Shown one piece after another: positions 9,592 to 17,055 of a stretch of DNA of 64,000 nucleotides. Every line of letters starts with the position of its first letter. Within the stretch, counting starts at the first letter, position 1. The DNA is from Candidatus Poribacteria bacterium (GTDB taxonomy: Bacteria; Poribacteria; WGA-4E; PCPOR2b): positions 62,001-126,000 of the forward strand of contig PYIZ01000048.1 in the NCBI GenBank assembly GCA_003635265.1. The letters run 5' to 3'. The notes beneath the pieces were generated by a model that made no database searches, was not told the origin of the DNA, and saw only the letters and a program-made list of their open reading frames with translations. The position numbers and the translations under genes are program-made.

Positions 9592-10176
9592 ATGGCACTT
9601 GAGAATTTGACGTCTTCACAAGTAAAAGAAATAATTCGTTCGGAGTTTCGCCAACTTCCTGAAACCCATTGGATCCAAAATCTTCGGCATTCCTCTTACT
9701 ACCTGCGCCAGCCAATTCCGATCTTAATTGAGAGAGCGGATGGTACTGTGACTGCTACCTACGATGATGTCGAACTATACGGCACAGGTGACAACGTAAA
9801 AGCAGCAATGTCGGACTTGTGCGCAAAAATTGTTGCCCGTTATGAGGAGTTGCGGAAAAGTGCTGCAAAGTCTCAGGAACATACATTCCTCAAACAAATT
9901 CTTGAGGAAATTGAGTCCCCAGTTTGGCAAGAACTGAAGCAACTTTATGGAGGGAAATTAGAAGAAGTCCCTTACGTCCAAGAAGGTTACATAAAAATTA
10001 ATGGCAAGGACGCAGATGTGATAATTGTAATTTCAGAATATTCTGTGGATCGAATTAAGCAGTTAGCTGGAATTGACCTAGAGATAAATCTGAAATTTCG
10101 CCCACTGTATTTTCATGTAGAATATAAACGCTCAGAAAAGAATCTTGAACTGGACGGTTTTGACCGCTTTTATTAA
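9592..10176 (+). CDS. Hypothetical protein
   Basis: 194 residues, not recognised. ATG at 9592 is chosen over an upstream start at 9565 because AGGAGGG stands just before it. The first part includes PIPILIERADGTVTATYDDV, which resembles the beta-hairpin of small antitoxin-like domains, followed by helices; the end is LYFHVEYKRSEKNLELDGFD. There are no signal peptide, cysteine or membrane segments, so it is probably cytoplasmic. It shares a strand with the DUF2283 gene 58 bases upstream and ends at a strong bidirectional terminator. Any toxin-antitoxin link is speculative. Confidence 0.55.
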   Translation: MALENLTSSQVKEIIRSEFRQLPETHWIQNLRHSSYYLRQPIPILIERADGTVTATYDDVELYGTGDNVKAAMSDLCAKIVARYEELRKSAAKSQEHTFLKQILEEIESPVWQELKQLYGGKLEEVPYVQEGYIKINGKDADVIIVISEYSVDRIKQLAGIDLEINLKFRPLYFHVEYKRSEKNLELDGFDRFY

Positions 10177-10260
10177 ACTTGTTCCTAATCTATTCCTAAT
10201 TCTTCTATATCGCTTGTCTTCTCTATAGTCCTTTGACTTTTCCCTTTATCAGAGAAAATA

Positions 10261-10294
10261 AAAAAGCCATGGAGAAATTCTACATGGCTTTTTT
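10261..10294. terminator. Bidirectional intrinsic terminator
   Basis: AAAAAGCCATG pairs with CATGGCTTTTTT around an 11-base loop, with A-run and T-run on the two sides. It separates the convergent genes ending at 10176 and 10327. Confidence 0.85.
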
Positions 10295-10326
10295 GTTGCA
10301 CAGATTTCTTTCAAAATTTGGGAGAA

Positions 10327-10857
10327 CTACCGTCTAGCGCGGCGACGGGTGGTTCGGCGTTGGGACTCTCGATCGCCATCCGCCTCTGTGTTTGTCGCCC
10401 GCTGACGGGGACGTTGTCGCAACTGTTCCCGTACACGTCTCCTATCGTCTGTGGAGTCTGATGCTATACGATCCGAGCGGGTACGACTTCGGGTAACCGT
10501 CCGTTGAGTTGGGGTACGATCCCGACGTTCTCCAACACGACGGTTGGGAGTTATCTCTTGGATTGACTGTTGAGCGGGAGCGCGTTGGACAGGCTTCTCA
10601 TCTGCACGGTAGCTATCATGCGGATTCGGATCGATGTTCATTCGATAACCCAATTCAGATGCGTCGCCGTAATAGTGACGATACTGGGATAGCTGCCAAG
10701 CGTCATACAAGAAACCGGGTGGGAGACTATCATAAATACCCACCTCATCTTCGTAGATCCGCTGGTCCTCCTCAAGAGGAACTGTGCGGACGCTGCACCC
10801 CGCCAAAAACATGGCTGCGAGTGAAATCGCTAGCACAGTATAAAAACGAGGTCTCAT
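10327..10857 (-). CDS. Arg-rich lipoprotein, unknown function
   Basis: 176 residues. The N-terminus is a lipoprotein signal (FLAGC, cysteine at about residue 21). The middle (IYDSLPPGFLYDAWQLSQYR) is aromatic and could fold; the last 80 residues are a low-complexity, Arg/Ser/Thr-rich tail ending RRTTRRRARR. A basic extracytoplasmic tail could bind peptidoglycan, LPS or nucleic acid (inference). It lies 57 bases downstream of the LysM-like lipoprotein gene on the same strand and is probably cotranscribed from the promoter at 12031-12059. Confidence 0.6.
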   Translation of the reverse strand: MRPRFYTVLAISLAAMFLAGCSVRTVPLEEDQRIYEDEVGIYDSLPPGFLYDAWQLSQYRHYYGDASELGYRMNIDPNPHDSYRADEKPVQRAPAQQSIQEITPNRRVGERRDRTPTQRTVTRSRTRSDRIASDSTDDRRRVREQLRQRPRQRATNTEADGDRESQRRTTRRRARR

Positions 10858-10914
10858 GATAGCCCCCTATTTCGTTGGCTTTTTTGCTATCCATATTACT
10901 TCTGAATCAACGGA

Positions 10915-11826
10915 TTAATCTCCCCATGCGGATCCACGCGGCACCCACAACCATTGCCGTCCCGGATAGAGCCGCCGACGATCAAAGTCATAATCGTCCT
11001 GATTCGCTTCGGCGAGCCGGGGCCAGAGTTCCTCGTTGTCATATACCTCTGGACGTGAAGCGATGATTGGAAGGGTATCGCCTTCCTTCACGAGGTATCG
11101 GCTAACCTTCTCCGGGGAGGTGACTGTAAAGCTAAAGGTACGACCCGACTCAAGGGTATTGCCAGCGGCGGCGGTATCTTTGACACCCGATATGTTGACA
11201 GTATACTTACGCCCAGCCCGATATGCTTCATTGGGAGTAAATGTGATTGTGTTTCCGCTGCCAGAAACGGTGCCGGCAATCGCACCAGATTGTTCGGTAG
11301 CAGAATCCGGCGTTGATTCGACGGAGACGGTTAGACTACCGGATGAAGTGTCAACATCTTCACTGAAGGTAACCGAAATAGGAACACTCACGCTCAATGA
11401 GTCTTCATACTCCGATATGACCGTTCCATCTGCGGGACTGACTCCCGTGATGGTGGGGGCGGTTGCGTCGGTGTAGGTGAATTGCTGGCTCATGGTAACA
11501 GTGCCCTCTGGTTTCGTGTTGCCGTTGTTGGTGACAACAACTGAAACCGATTCGCCTGCCATCCCTGCCGGTGTCACTGCCGTAATCTCCATTTTACTTG
11601 GGACATTGACGCTTGTGGCATTCTTCCCACCTACTTTCACCGTAACGCCATTTTTCATGTCGAACTTGTCGCCCGTAATTCGGATGGTTGTCCCACCGGT
11701 TTCGGGACCTTCCATCGGGCTGAAACTTGCCGGCTCGGGGGGCGGATTGCAGCCGCTGCATCCGGAGATCCCTGCCAATATAAATGCAAATGCGATAACT
11801 GTTGAAATATTTCTAAGTGTCTTCAT
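10915..11826 (-). CDS. Lipoprotein with IPT/TIG, Ig-like and LysM-like domains
   Basis: 303-residue envelope protein. A lipoprotein signal (ISGCSGC) is followed by an IPT/TIG domain (about residues 33-120, SFSPMEGPETGGTTIRITG), a bacterial Ig-like domain of the kind with ITGVSPADGT (about 127-235), and a C-terminal LysM-like module (YLVKEGDTLPIIASR, LYPGRQWLWVP), which suggests cell-wall binding. It probably displays beta-sandwich domains in the periplasm while gripping peptidoglycan. Transcription likely starts at the consensus promoter at 12031-12059, giving a leader of about 200 bases, and continues into the Arg-rich lipoprotein. Confidence 0.8.
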   Translation of the reverse strand: MKTLRNISTVIAFAFILAGISGCSGCNPPPEPASFSPMEGPETGGTTIRITGDKFDMKNGVTVKVGGKNATSVNVPSKMEITAVTPAGMAGESVSVVVTNNGNTKPEGTVTMSQQFTYTDATAPTITGVSPADGTVISEYEDSLSVSVPISVTFSEDVDTSSGSLTVSVESTPDSATEQSGAIAGTVSGSGNTITFTPNEAYRAGRKYTVNISGVKDTAAAGNTLESGRTFSFTVTSPEKVSRYLVKEGDTLPIIASRPEVYDNEELWPRLAEANQDDYDFDRRRLYPGRQWLWVPRGSAWGD

Positions 11827-12134
11827 TAGGTCTTTCTCCTGAACGTTTGGACTACAATATCAAGTCGTCGGTTAAAATGCTGGGGACAGTCAAAACTCAC
11901 GCTGTCATTCTCATTGAGACAAAGAATCTCGCCGTTGTAACGACTTTCACTGCGTGGGGGATGACATTGTAGTATGAGCTGAAATTCAAAACCCTTTACA
12001 CGAAAGATAAATTTAGTGATAACTCCCCCTAGTATACAGATTGATGGGTGGTTTGTCAACACTTTTTATGGACGTATATTTGTACCAGTCTAACAGGCTT
12101 CTAACTGTTTTCAACGAGAACTACGCCACCTCGT
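11827..12134. other. Non-coding leader of the LysM-like lipoprotein gene
   Basis: 308 bases without a gene. It holds the promoter at 12031-12059 and about 200 bases of untranslated leader for the minus-strand gene at 10915. No clear terminator or known riboswitch was recognised; the GAGACAAAGAATCTC segment could form a small stem. Confidence 0.5.
12031..12059 (-). promoter_or_regulatory. Sigma-70-type promoter
   Basis: On the minus strand, TTGACA (12054-12059), a 17-base spacer and TATACT (12031-12036). It points to the lipoprotein gene that starts at 11826. Confidence 0.7.
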
Positions 12135-12338
12135 TTATAGTTCATCGTAGACAGCGTCCTCTGGGTTATCCCAAACTTGCATAAAGGCGGACTCAGAAAG
12201 GTTGGTCACGTCACGAGTCGAAACTTCTATATCAGCATCTTCTGAATTTACAAGCGCAGCTAATATTATACGCTTATCTTCTTGGGGTATTTGTTGAATA
12301 GCACTAATGATTTGTTCGATTGTTAAAGTTTGGTTCAT
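12135..12338 (-). CDS. Small antitoxin-like protein, no partner seen
   Basis: 67 residues. The N-terminus TIEQIISAIQQIPQEDKRII looks like the helical start of short antitoxin-type proteins, and the tail QVWDNPEDAVYDEL is characteristic of antitoxin components whose toxin gene usually follows immediately. Downstream (12134 to 11827) there is no toxin gene, so it appears orphaned. A Shine-Dalgarno AAGGAG lies upstream of the ATG, and a promoter (TTGGCG-18-TATAAT) sits at 12375-12404. Assignment to toxin-antitoxin systems is by resemblance only. Confidence 0.65.
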   Translation of the reverse strand: MNQTLTIEQIISAIQQIPQEDKRIILAALVNSEDADIEVSTRDVTNLSESAFMQVWDNPEDAVYDEL

Positions 12339-12374
12339 CTTCTGTCTCCTTTAGCACCATAAAGATCTAGAGAA

Positions 12375-12404
12375 ATTATACCATAGTACACCATGATACG
12401 CCAA
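12375..12404 (-). promoter_or_regulatory. Sigma-70-type promoter
   Basis: TTGGCG (12399-12404), an 18-base spacer and TATAAT (12375-12380) on the minus strand. It is placed about 35 bases before the antitoxin-like gene. Confidence 0.6.
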
Positions 12405-12462
12405 CATGCTTTACGATAAAGGAGCAGCCAATTCAAGGCAAATTGTCGTTTTGTCGCTCCTA

Positions 12463-13362
12463 TCAGCGTACAAACCAGCGCATGGGGTAGTTGCCAGTGA
12501 TATCCTCAAACGCCAATGTATATGGATCGCAGCGCCTGTATACGACCGATCCGTCCGTCCGCACCATCAGCCAGCCAAAATCCCAACCCCGGCTCGTGTA
12601 GACCAAAGGCACAGTTGGCTTGACACGGATGGTTGGATGCGTTCCAGCGATAAAAAGCTGCTGCGCTGTGTAGTAGTAGCATGATCCGGTCTGCACAAAC
12701 ATCTCATGATCTATCGCGGTGGTGGAATCTTCTGCCAAATCCGTGCACAAACCCCGAACCCCAACCTTCACTTCACAACCTTTCGAGAAGGCGTCGGCTA
12801 GGTCGTGGACCGATCCGGACTGAACTACTCCCTCGGCGTCGTGTGCAAGCACCGCGTTCCATTCGTCGCGCACATAGAAGCGGTACAGGTCAAAATCGTA
12901 GATAAAGTTTTGACTCGGTGCATTGGTCTGCTCATCCCAATCATCTTGTGGGTGGTATTTTGGCATCTCTGTATGGTCGTCAATGTGCAATGCACTGGGG
13001 GATAGCGTTGCCCCTTGTCCGTCGAGATGGGGACGGGCAATCGCCTGCTGTCCGTTCTGGTTATAGAGGAAAAACGACATCGACGCACGGGGACCGAAAC
13101 CATCAGGTAATGAAACAGGTTGGCGTAGGCTCATTATGCCCGCTGCCCAAGAATCCTCAAGCAGATAGGTGATACCGAATTCAGCGACTTCGCGTATGCG
13201 CTCGGTGCTGTCAGAGGTGACATCAATGTGTTCGTTGTGGACAAATTCAGTGTAGATCCGCAAATCGCAGCCACGTCTTATGGCATCGGCGAGGGCTTTT
13301 TCGCTGCCCGCCACCTTGTGACGTTCTGTATTAAGTTCCAATACACAATTCCATGGGACCAT
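12463..13362 (-). CDS. Protein of unknown function with a duplicated domain
   Basis: 299 residues, not recognised. It consists of two related halves: each has a segment of the type V-x-GS-x4-LADA-x3-GC (GSEKALADAIRRGCDL near the N-terminus, GSVHDLADAFSKGCEV in the second half) and each ends in a beta-strand pair with a final Arg (NQNGQQAIAR, RTDGSVVYRR). There is no signal peptide or membrane segment. ATG at 13362 is chosen because AGGAG stands eight bases upstream; the frame opens slightly earlier. It is a single gene, next to a dioxygenase-Nudix gene transcribed divergently. Confidence 0.65.
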   Translation of the reverse strand: MVPWNCVLELNTERHKVAGSEKALADAIRRGCDLRIYTEFVHNEHIDVTSDSTERIREVAEFGITYLLEDSWAAGIMSLRQPVSLPDGFGPRASMSFFLYNQNGQQAIARPHLDGQGATLSPSALHIDDHTEMPKYHPQDDWDEQTNAPSQNFIYDFDLYRFYVRDEWNAVLAHDAEGVVQSGSVHDLADAFSKGCEVKVGVRGLCTDLAEDSTTAIDHEMFVQTGSCYYYTAQQLFIAGTHPTIRVKPTVPLVYTSRGWDFGWLMVRTDGSVVYRRCDPYTLAFEDITGNYPMRWFVR

Positions 13363-13428
13363 GGGAGGACTCCTTATCAATTAAGGCTCATGTAAAAACT
13401 GATTGCAATTATAGCGAAGGTGTTGAGA

Positions 13429-13447
13429 GCGGGGCAAGATGCCCCGC
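13429..13447. repeat. GC-rich hairpin repeat
   Basis: GCGGGGCA-aga-TGCCCCGC followed by CTACG. It is nearly identical to the copy at 15036-15056. It lies in the 404-base divergent spacer 13363-13766. Confidence 0.7.
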
Positions 13448-13572
13448 CTACGGTTTTTGAGGCAAGTCGATCCTGCTGCACTAATCCTTTGCATGAGCGT
13501 CAATTAAAAATATCGTTCAGGGTTTCTGAATGAGATGCCTACCACATACAACGGCTAAAATAAATATTTGGT

Positions 13573-13600
13573 TTGAATTTTAGAGCAATCGTGATACAAT
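13573..13600 (+). promoter_or_regulatory. Sigma-70-type promoter of the dioxygenase-Nudix gene
   Basis: TTGAAT (13573-13578), a 16-base spacer and TACAAT (13595-13600). It is followed by a possible leader peptide and the gene at 13767. Confidence 0.45.
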
Positions 13601-13625
13601 TGGGAAAAGCATCGGAGGAGGATGT

Positions 13626-13712
13626 ATGTTTATCAACTCTATGAGAAGTATCGGGATTTGGCAGCGGCAGCCTAATGGAGATATCAGGCGGTTGCGCCTT
13701 CATTACCGATGA
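13626..13712 (+). CDS. Possible 28-residue leader peptide
   Basis: A short frame begins with ATG five bases after a near-perfect Shine-Dalgarno (GGAGGAG, 13614-13620) and encodes 28 residues, MFINSMRSIGIW onward, rich in Arg at the end. It sits between the promoter at 13573-13600 and the start of the dioxygenase-Nudix gene 54 bases later. The strong ribosome site argues for translation; the peptide itself has no recognisable function. It may instead be a relic of a longer gene. Confidence 0.3.
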   Translation: MFINSMRSIGIWQRQPNGDIRRLRLHYR

Positions 13713-13766
13713 AAGAAACCACCACATTGTTGTTTCACCATTTTTTGTTGTGAGGTGCCATCTATT

Positions 13767-14975
13767 ATGACTACCATTAACACTCCAATTCTCAATGATC
13801 AAGAGATAGCTGACTTCCATGAAAACGGCTATGCGATTGTTCGCAATGTACTGTCCCCTGACGAAGCGGATGAATATCGTCGTGTGGTCCAAGAACAAGC
13901 ACAATGCAATTCGTATCCACCCTCGCTGAAGTATCCTGAGCCGGGGAAGTATACGATTGCCGGCAATAAGATGGCGGAGTCGAGCCTTGCCTCCATTGCG
14001 GAACATCCGACGGTTGTGAATGCCGTTGAGTGTGCGCTCGGTCAGCCAGCGCATCTGACCGCTTTCGTCGCGTACCTGCGGAGTCCGGGAGATCGGGGCT
14101 CTGGCGGGCACTGTGACTACAAACGTTGGCGCCCGGTCGGCTCATCCATGAACTGGGTGTTCGCTATCATGCCGCTGACCGATTTCGATAAGGTATATGG
14201 TCCATTTATGGTGTCTCCCGGATCTCATAAATTGGCTCAGGTTATCGACGAGGACGCACATATCTTGGACGTCACCCGTCCCGATACCAAGCAACTCGCA
14301 CCCTTTATCGATCCGGAACTCAAGGCAGGCGACTTGCTGATCACAAGTGAGCATACGTGGCATAGTGCGCCCGCCGGTACTGCCACGGATGACCGTTGTG
14401 GGATTTTCCATAAATATTGTGCGGTCAACGCGCCTCCCTCCGCAGGCTATTATCCGTATAATTCCGCGGCGCTTAACTCACTGAGCGATGCCGGTAAACG
14501 CCTGATCCCTGTCTGTTTCGATAAGCCTATCACGACAACGCGCTTGCTCATCGAATGTCCGTCTAGTGATGAATCGAAGTATCTGCTAGTCCATGATGAC
14601 GAAAATGGTCTTTGGGGATTGCCCGGCGGGGAAGGCTGGGAAGAAGAGGAGGGGGTCGGCTGGGACATCGGCGCACGGATCGCCTCTCTGCAAGATCTCA
14701 CAGAAGCACAGCTCGGATTGGAAGTTCCGTGGATGTCCTATATTGAGGATGTTGAAGAAGCAGATGGTATCTGCCGTGTGTACGGCTACTCCGATGCGTC
14801 GTTGGGATCTAAGTCGCTTGCCAATGGTCACTACGACTGGTTTACGAAAGATCGTGTGGGACAGATGTTTGACGACAGTGACTATATCTCTCATGCCCTC
14901 CACACATGGCATCGTGATGACATCATTCGGGGCAAAGGCAAAGCGTGTCGTCAGAGCAAAGAGCAATTCGACTAA
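13767..14975 (+). CDS. Phytanoyl-CoA dioxygenase-like protein fused to a Nudix-like domain
   Basis: 402 residues with two domains. Residues 1-250 are a PhyH-type Fe(II)/2-oxoglutarate oxygenase: the HxD pair in GGHCDYKRW, the distal His in SEHTWHSAP, and MVSPGSHK. Residues 265-380 resemble a Nudix domain: RLLIECPSSDESKYLLVHDD, GLWGLPGGEGWEEEEG, then a degenerate catalytic helix LQDLTEAQLGLEV in which the usual RE..EE pattern is eroded, and a final YDWFTKD. The first half probably hydroxylates a small molecule; the second may bind a nucleotide-linked ligand rather than hydrolyse it (inference). ATG at 13767 is preferred; GTG at 13755 is possible. Confidence 0.8.
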   Translation: MTTINTPILNDQEIADFHENGYAIVRNVLSPDEADEYRRVVQEQAQCNSYPPSLKYPEPGKYTIAGNKMAESSLASIAEHPTVVNAVECALGQPAHLTAFVAYLRSPGDRGSGGHCDYKRWRPVGSSMNWVFAIMPLTDFDKVYGPFMVSPGSHKLAQVIDEDAHILDVTRPDTKQLAPFIDPELKAGDLLITSEHTWHSAPAGTATDDRCGIFHKYCAVNAPPSAGYYPYNSAALNSLSDAGKRLIPVCFDKPITTTRLLIECPSSDESKYLLVHDDENGLWGLPGGEGWEEEEGVGWDIGARIASLQDLTEAQLGLEVPWMSYIEDVEEADGICRVYGYSDASLGSKSLANGHYDWFTKDRVGQMFDDSDYISHALHTWHRDDIIRGKGKACRQSKEQFD

Positions 14976-14980
14976 ATCTG

Positions 14981-15183
14981 TTAGAACTTACGCAGCTAAA
15001 CGATGAGGGGTTGTAATTCGATTTTTCATCACCAAGGCGGGGCAGGATGCCCCGCCTACGATGGGTGTGGATTCTGAAAATGCCTTTCGACGCGCAATGA
15101 ATCCCCGATGTATCGGGACAGGTGCGCTACTACAAATTGCTTTGAATCCCGATAAAATCGGGGCTCAAGTGCGTAAGTCCTAT
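14981..15183. repeat. Cluster of short intergenic repeats
   Basis: The spacer holds a reversed GCGTAAGTTCTAA motif (14981-14993), the hairpin GGCGGGGCA-gga-TGCCCCGCC plus TACG (15036-15056), two CCGAT-type palindromes (15104-15117 and 15148-15163) and a forward GCGTAAGTCCTAT (15171-15183), the last seen again at 62185-62197. No gene is supported here. Confidence 0.65.
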
Positions 15184-15234
15184 CTGTGTCAGATGCCCAT
15201 AAGGCGATTCCACGATGCAGGGTGCGAGCTGCTG

Positions 15235-16320
15235 TCAGCTAGACTTAGGGAAAAGGGGATCCGATAGGGCTTCCTGATAGGTCTGTCGTCTGCCGGAATG
15301 ATCACCGCCGAGCCATCGGTATGGTCTCGGATAGAGCGTCAATGAACGATCTTCCAGCGGGAGTTTCAGTGGGACATTGCCCCACAGAGCAGAAAACTTG
15401 GCGGCAACCGCTGCTTCGAGGGATTGGCGTAGGTCGTGCCCGGATATAGCCAGTTCTCCTCCGTTTGACAGCACGTCGAGGAAAGACATAATCGACGTTG
15501 CCAGATAGGAGAAACGGGGATATTGTACCGGTGTGTAGGGGGTTTCCACCTTAATCCGTGCCCCGTTCTGATCGAAGCCACGATAGATATCGGGCGGTCC
15601 CCAATTCCATCGAATAAGCGTATCGTCAGTCCATACGTCAACACCGCGGTAAGGGGTTTCCTGACCGAAAATAGGGCAGATGAGACCGTTGCTCAGACGG
15701 AATTGTCCGTTGATGATCAAATCCTCGTCATTGTCGCTTTGGAGGGCTGCTTCGGGTGTGCCCCAAGCGATTACCTCGGTGATTTCTGCCTGTGCTAAAA
15801 GTCGCAGCACGGCAATATGCTGACACCCACCGCCCGATATCTCGCCGTTCCAGCGGTGGACGCAGGCACCACGCAATTCGCCGTAGTTGCCAGCGCGGAG
15901 CCAACCGGCAACCTCTTGCACTTCCGAGAGTGCACGCTGGAGGTTGCCACCGGCAAAAACGACGCCACGTTCCTCACATACATCTACCATTTCATCGACA
16001 TCTGCCAGACACGCCCCAATCGGCTTGTCGGTGGACACGCCTTTGACACCCGCCTCAGCACTCGCAATTACCGCTTCTTTTATGTACTTGCCGGGCAAAA
16101 CGACAGCAGCAATGTCGGGAACGACTTCCCTGTACATAGCTTCCGCGTCCGGATAGAGTGCCTTGATGCCGAAACGTTCGCCGACAGCGTTCCGCCGCTC
16201 TGGGTTATATTCGGCGATGGCGACCAACTCGGTATTGGGCAGTGTTTGATAGACCTCCGCGTAGTGCTGGCCGAGGCGTCCGCAACCAATAATTGCAACG
16301 GTATATTTGGGTTCAGCCAT
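15235..16320 (-). CDS. Gfo/Idh/MocA family oxidoreductase
   Basis: 361-residue NAD(P)-dependent dehydrogenase, probably acting on a sugar or inositol derivative. The N-terminal Rossmann fold shows VAIIGCGRLGQHY; the family EKP motif appears as TDKPIGAC, with the catalytic Lys retained; the C-terminal domain carries the substrate-site His in GGCQHIAVLRL. The ATG at 16320 is preceded by AAGGAGG. It is single-gene, with an extended -10 promoter (TGCTATAAT) about 50 bases upstream. The substrate cannot be deduced from sequence. Confidence 0.85.
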   Translation of the reverse strand: MAEPKYTVAIIGCGRLGQHYAEVYQTLPNTELVAIAEYNPERRNAVGERFGIKALYPDAEAMYREVVPDIAAVVLPGKYIKEAVIASAEAGVKGVSTDKPIGACLADVDEMVDVCEERGVVFAGGNLQRALSEVQEVAGWLRAGNYGELRGACVHRWNGEISGGGCQHIAVLRLLAQAEITEVIAWGTPEAALQSDNDEDLIINGQFRLSNGLICPIFGQETPYRGVDVWTDDTLIRWNWGPPDIYRGFDQNGARIKVETPYTPVQYPRFSYLATSIMSFLDVLSNGGELAISGHDLRQSLEAAVAAKFSALWGNVPLKLPLEDRSLTLYPRPYRWLGGDHSGRRQTYQEALSDPLFPKSS

Positions 16321-16365
16321 GAATGCCCCCTCCTTACTGTTTCTTCAGTGTGATGCTTTCAGACC

Positions 16366-16374
16366 ATTATAGCA
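16366..16374 (-). promoter_or_regulatory. Extended -10 promoter of the Gfo/Idh gene
   Basis: TGCTATAAT on the minus strand; no good -35 box is seen. It lies in the spacer upstream of 16548, most of which (16375-16519) shows nothing else. Confidence 0.45.
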
Positions 16375-16519
16375 CAGTGGTATTATCAGGTCTACAGAAT
16401 TGGAGACACTACTCACCCCCGATAAGTACGTGAGCGATTGCTAGCTACACATGGAGAGGACACTGTACTATCCCCCGCTCTTTCATTAATCAAGCTCAAA
16501 ATAAATCTCAGAAAAAGGG

Positions 16520-16548
16520 TTGACAGTTTTTGGCAACTGCGATAAAAT
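16520..16548 (+). promoter_or_regulatory. Consensus sigma-70 promoter abutting the mini-element
   Basis: TTGACA (16520-16525), exactly 17 bases, TAAAAT (16543-16548). Transcription would start near 16555, i.e. inside the left end of the mobile element, reading through its structured RNA towards the DUF1800 gene at 17056. Confidence 0.7.
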
Positions 16549-16965
16549 GAAAATATTGGAAACAATCCCAATGCTTTAGCGTTGGGTCAAACGGCGTAAT
16601 TTTGGGGGATTTTCTTAACAAAAGTATGATATAATTCTAATAGGTCCAAAAGCGGGAGCATATCACCTCTACACCTTGTAGAGTCTCCCGTTCCCTCTAG
16701 TGATATGGAGGAATTGGGCGAGTGGCTAACCAAGCCATATAAGGACGATACCCAAGTCCGAAAATCTATACCGTCGTGGCGGGACACGCCAAGACGTAAA
16801 ACGTCTGTGGAGAGACGGTAAGCCCTCACCCGTAGCACGAGGCACGTCTTGTCGAAGCAGATATACGGCAGGGGTGCCCTTTTGGGCAGGCCCGTAAGTC
16901 CGTTAAAAACTCTCAAAGAAGACTCATAAGAATTCCAATGTTTCAACTTTGGGAGCGGTCAAAAA
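16548..16965 (+). mobile_element. Non-autonomous IS200/IS605-type element (~415 bp)
   Basis: The left end (16548-16589) is almost identical over about 42 bases, with one mismatch, to the left end of the complete tnpA-tnpB element at 50755-52550, including the hairpin CCCAATGC-TTTA-GCGTTGGG (16567-16586). The right end (16928-16965) matches that element's right end with a few changes: hairpin CCAATGTT-tc-AACTTTGG (16935-16952), then GGAGCG-GTCAAAA. The interior of about 340 bases has no transposase or nuclease gene but carries a strongly structured RNA. It can be read as a passenger mobilised in trans by TnpA of the related element. Confidence 0.8.
16650..16916 (+). ncRNA. Structured RNA candidate inside the mini-element (HEARO/omega-RNA-like)
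   Basis: Many nested stems on the plus strand: CGGGAG/CTCCCG (16653-16658 with 16685-16690) enclosing CTCTAC/GTAGAG; a perfect 8-bp pseudoknot CATATCAC (16659-16666) with GTGATATG (16700-16707); TTGGG/CCCAA (16714-16755) enclosing GTGGCT/AGCCAT; a three-way junction closed by ACCGTC/GACGGT (16770-16819) with GGCG/CGCC and AGACGT/ACGTCT arms; and ACGG/CCGT around TGCCC/GGGCA (16865-16895). RNA structure inside IS605-type ends recalls HEARO or omega RNAs of IscB/TnpB elements, but the family is not proven and no nuclease gene accompanies it. A consensus promoter lies just upstream. Confidence 0.65.
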
Positions 16966-17055
16966 ACCTGTTCTAGCTTGAATATGGTTGGACGTCATCA
17001 TCCAAAGTCTTAGTGTTTTTGGGCGATATTTGTTCATCAATCAAAGGAGGAGAAA

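Noticed and set aside
13539..14111. 190-codon minus-strand frame
   Set aside because: It is a shadow of the PhyH-Nudix gene, which has clear motifs on the plus strand.
16587..16946. 119-codon minus-strand frame inside the mini-element
   Set aside because: It overlaps the structured RNA; no Shine-Dalgarno and no recognisable domain. The base pairing explains the sequence better than coding does.
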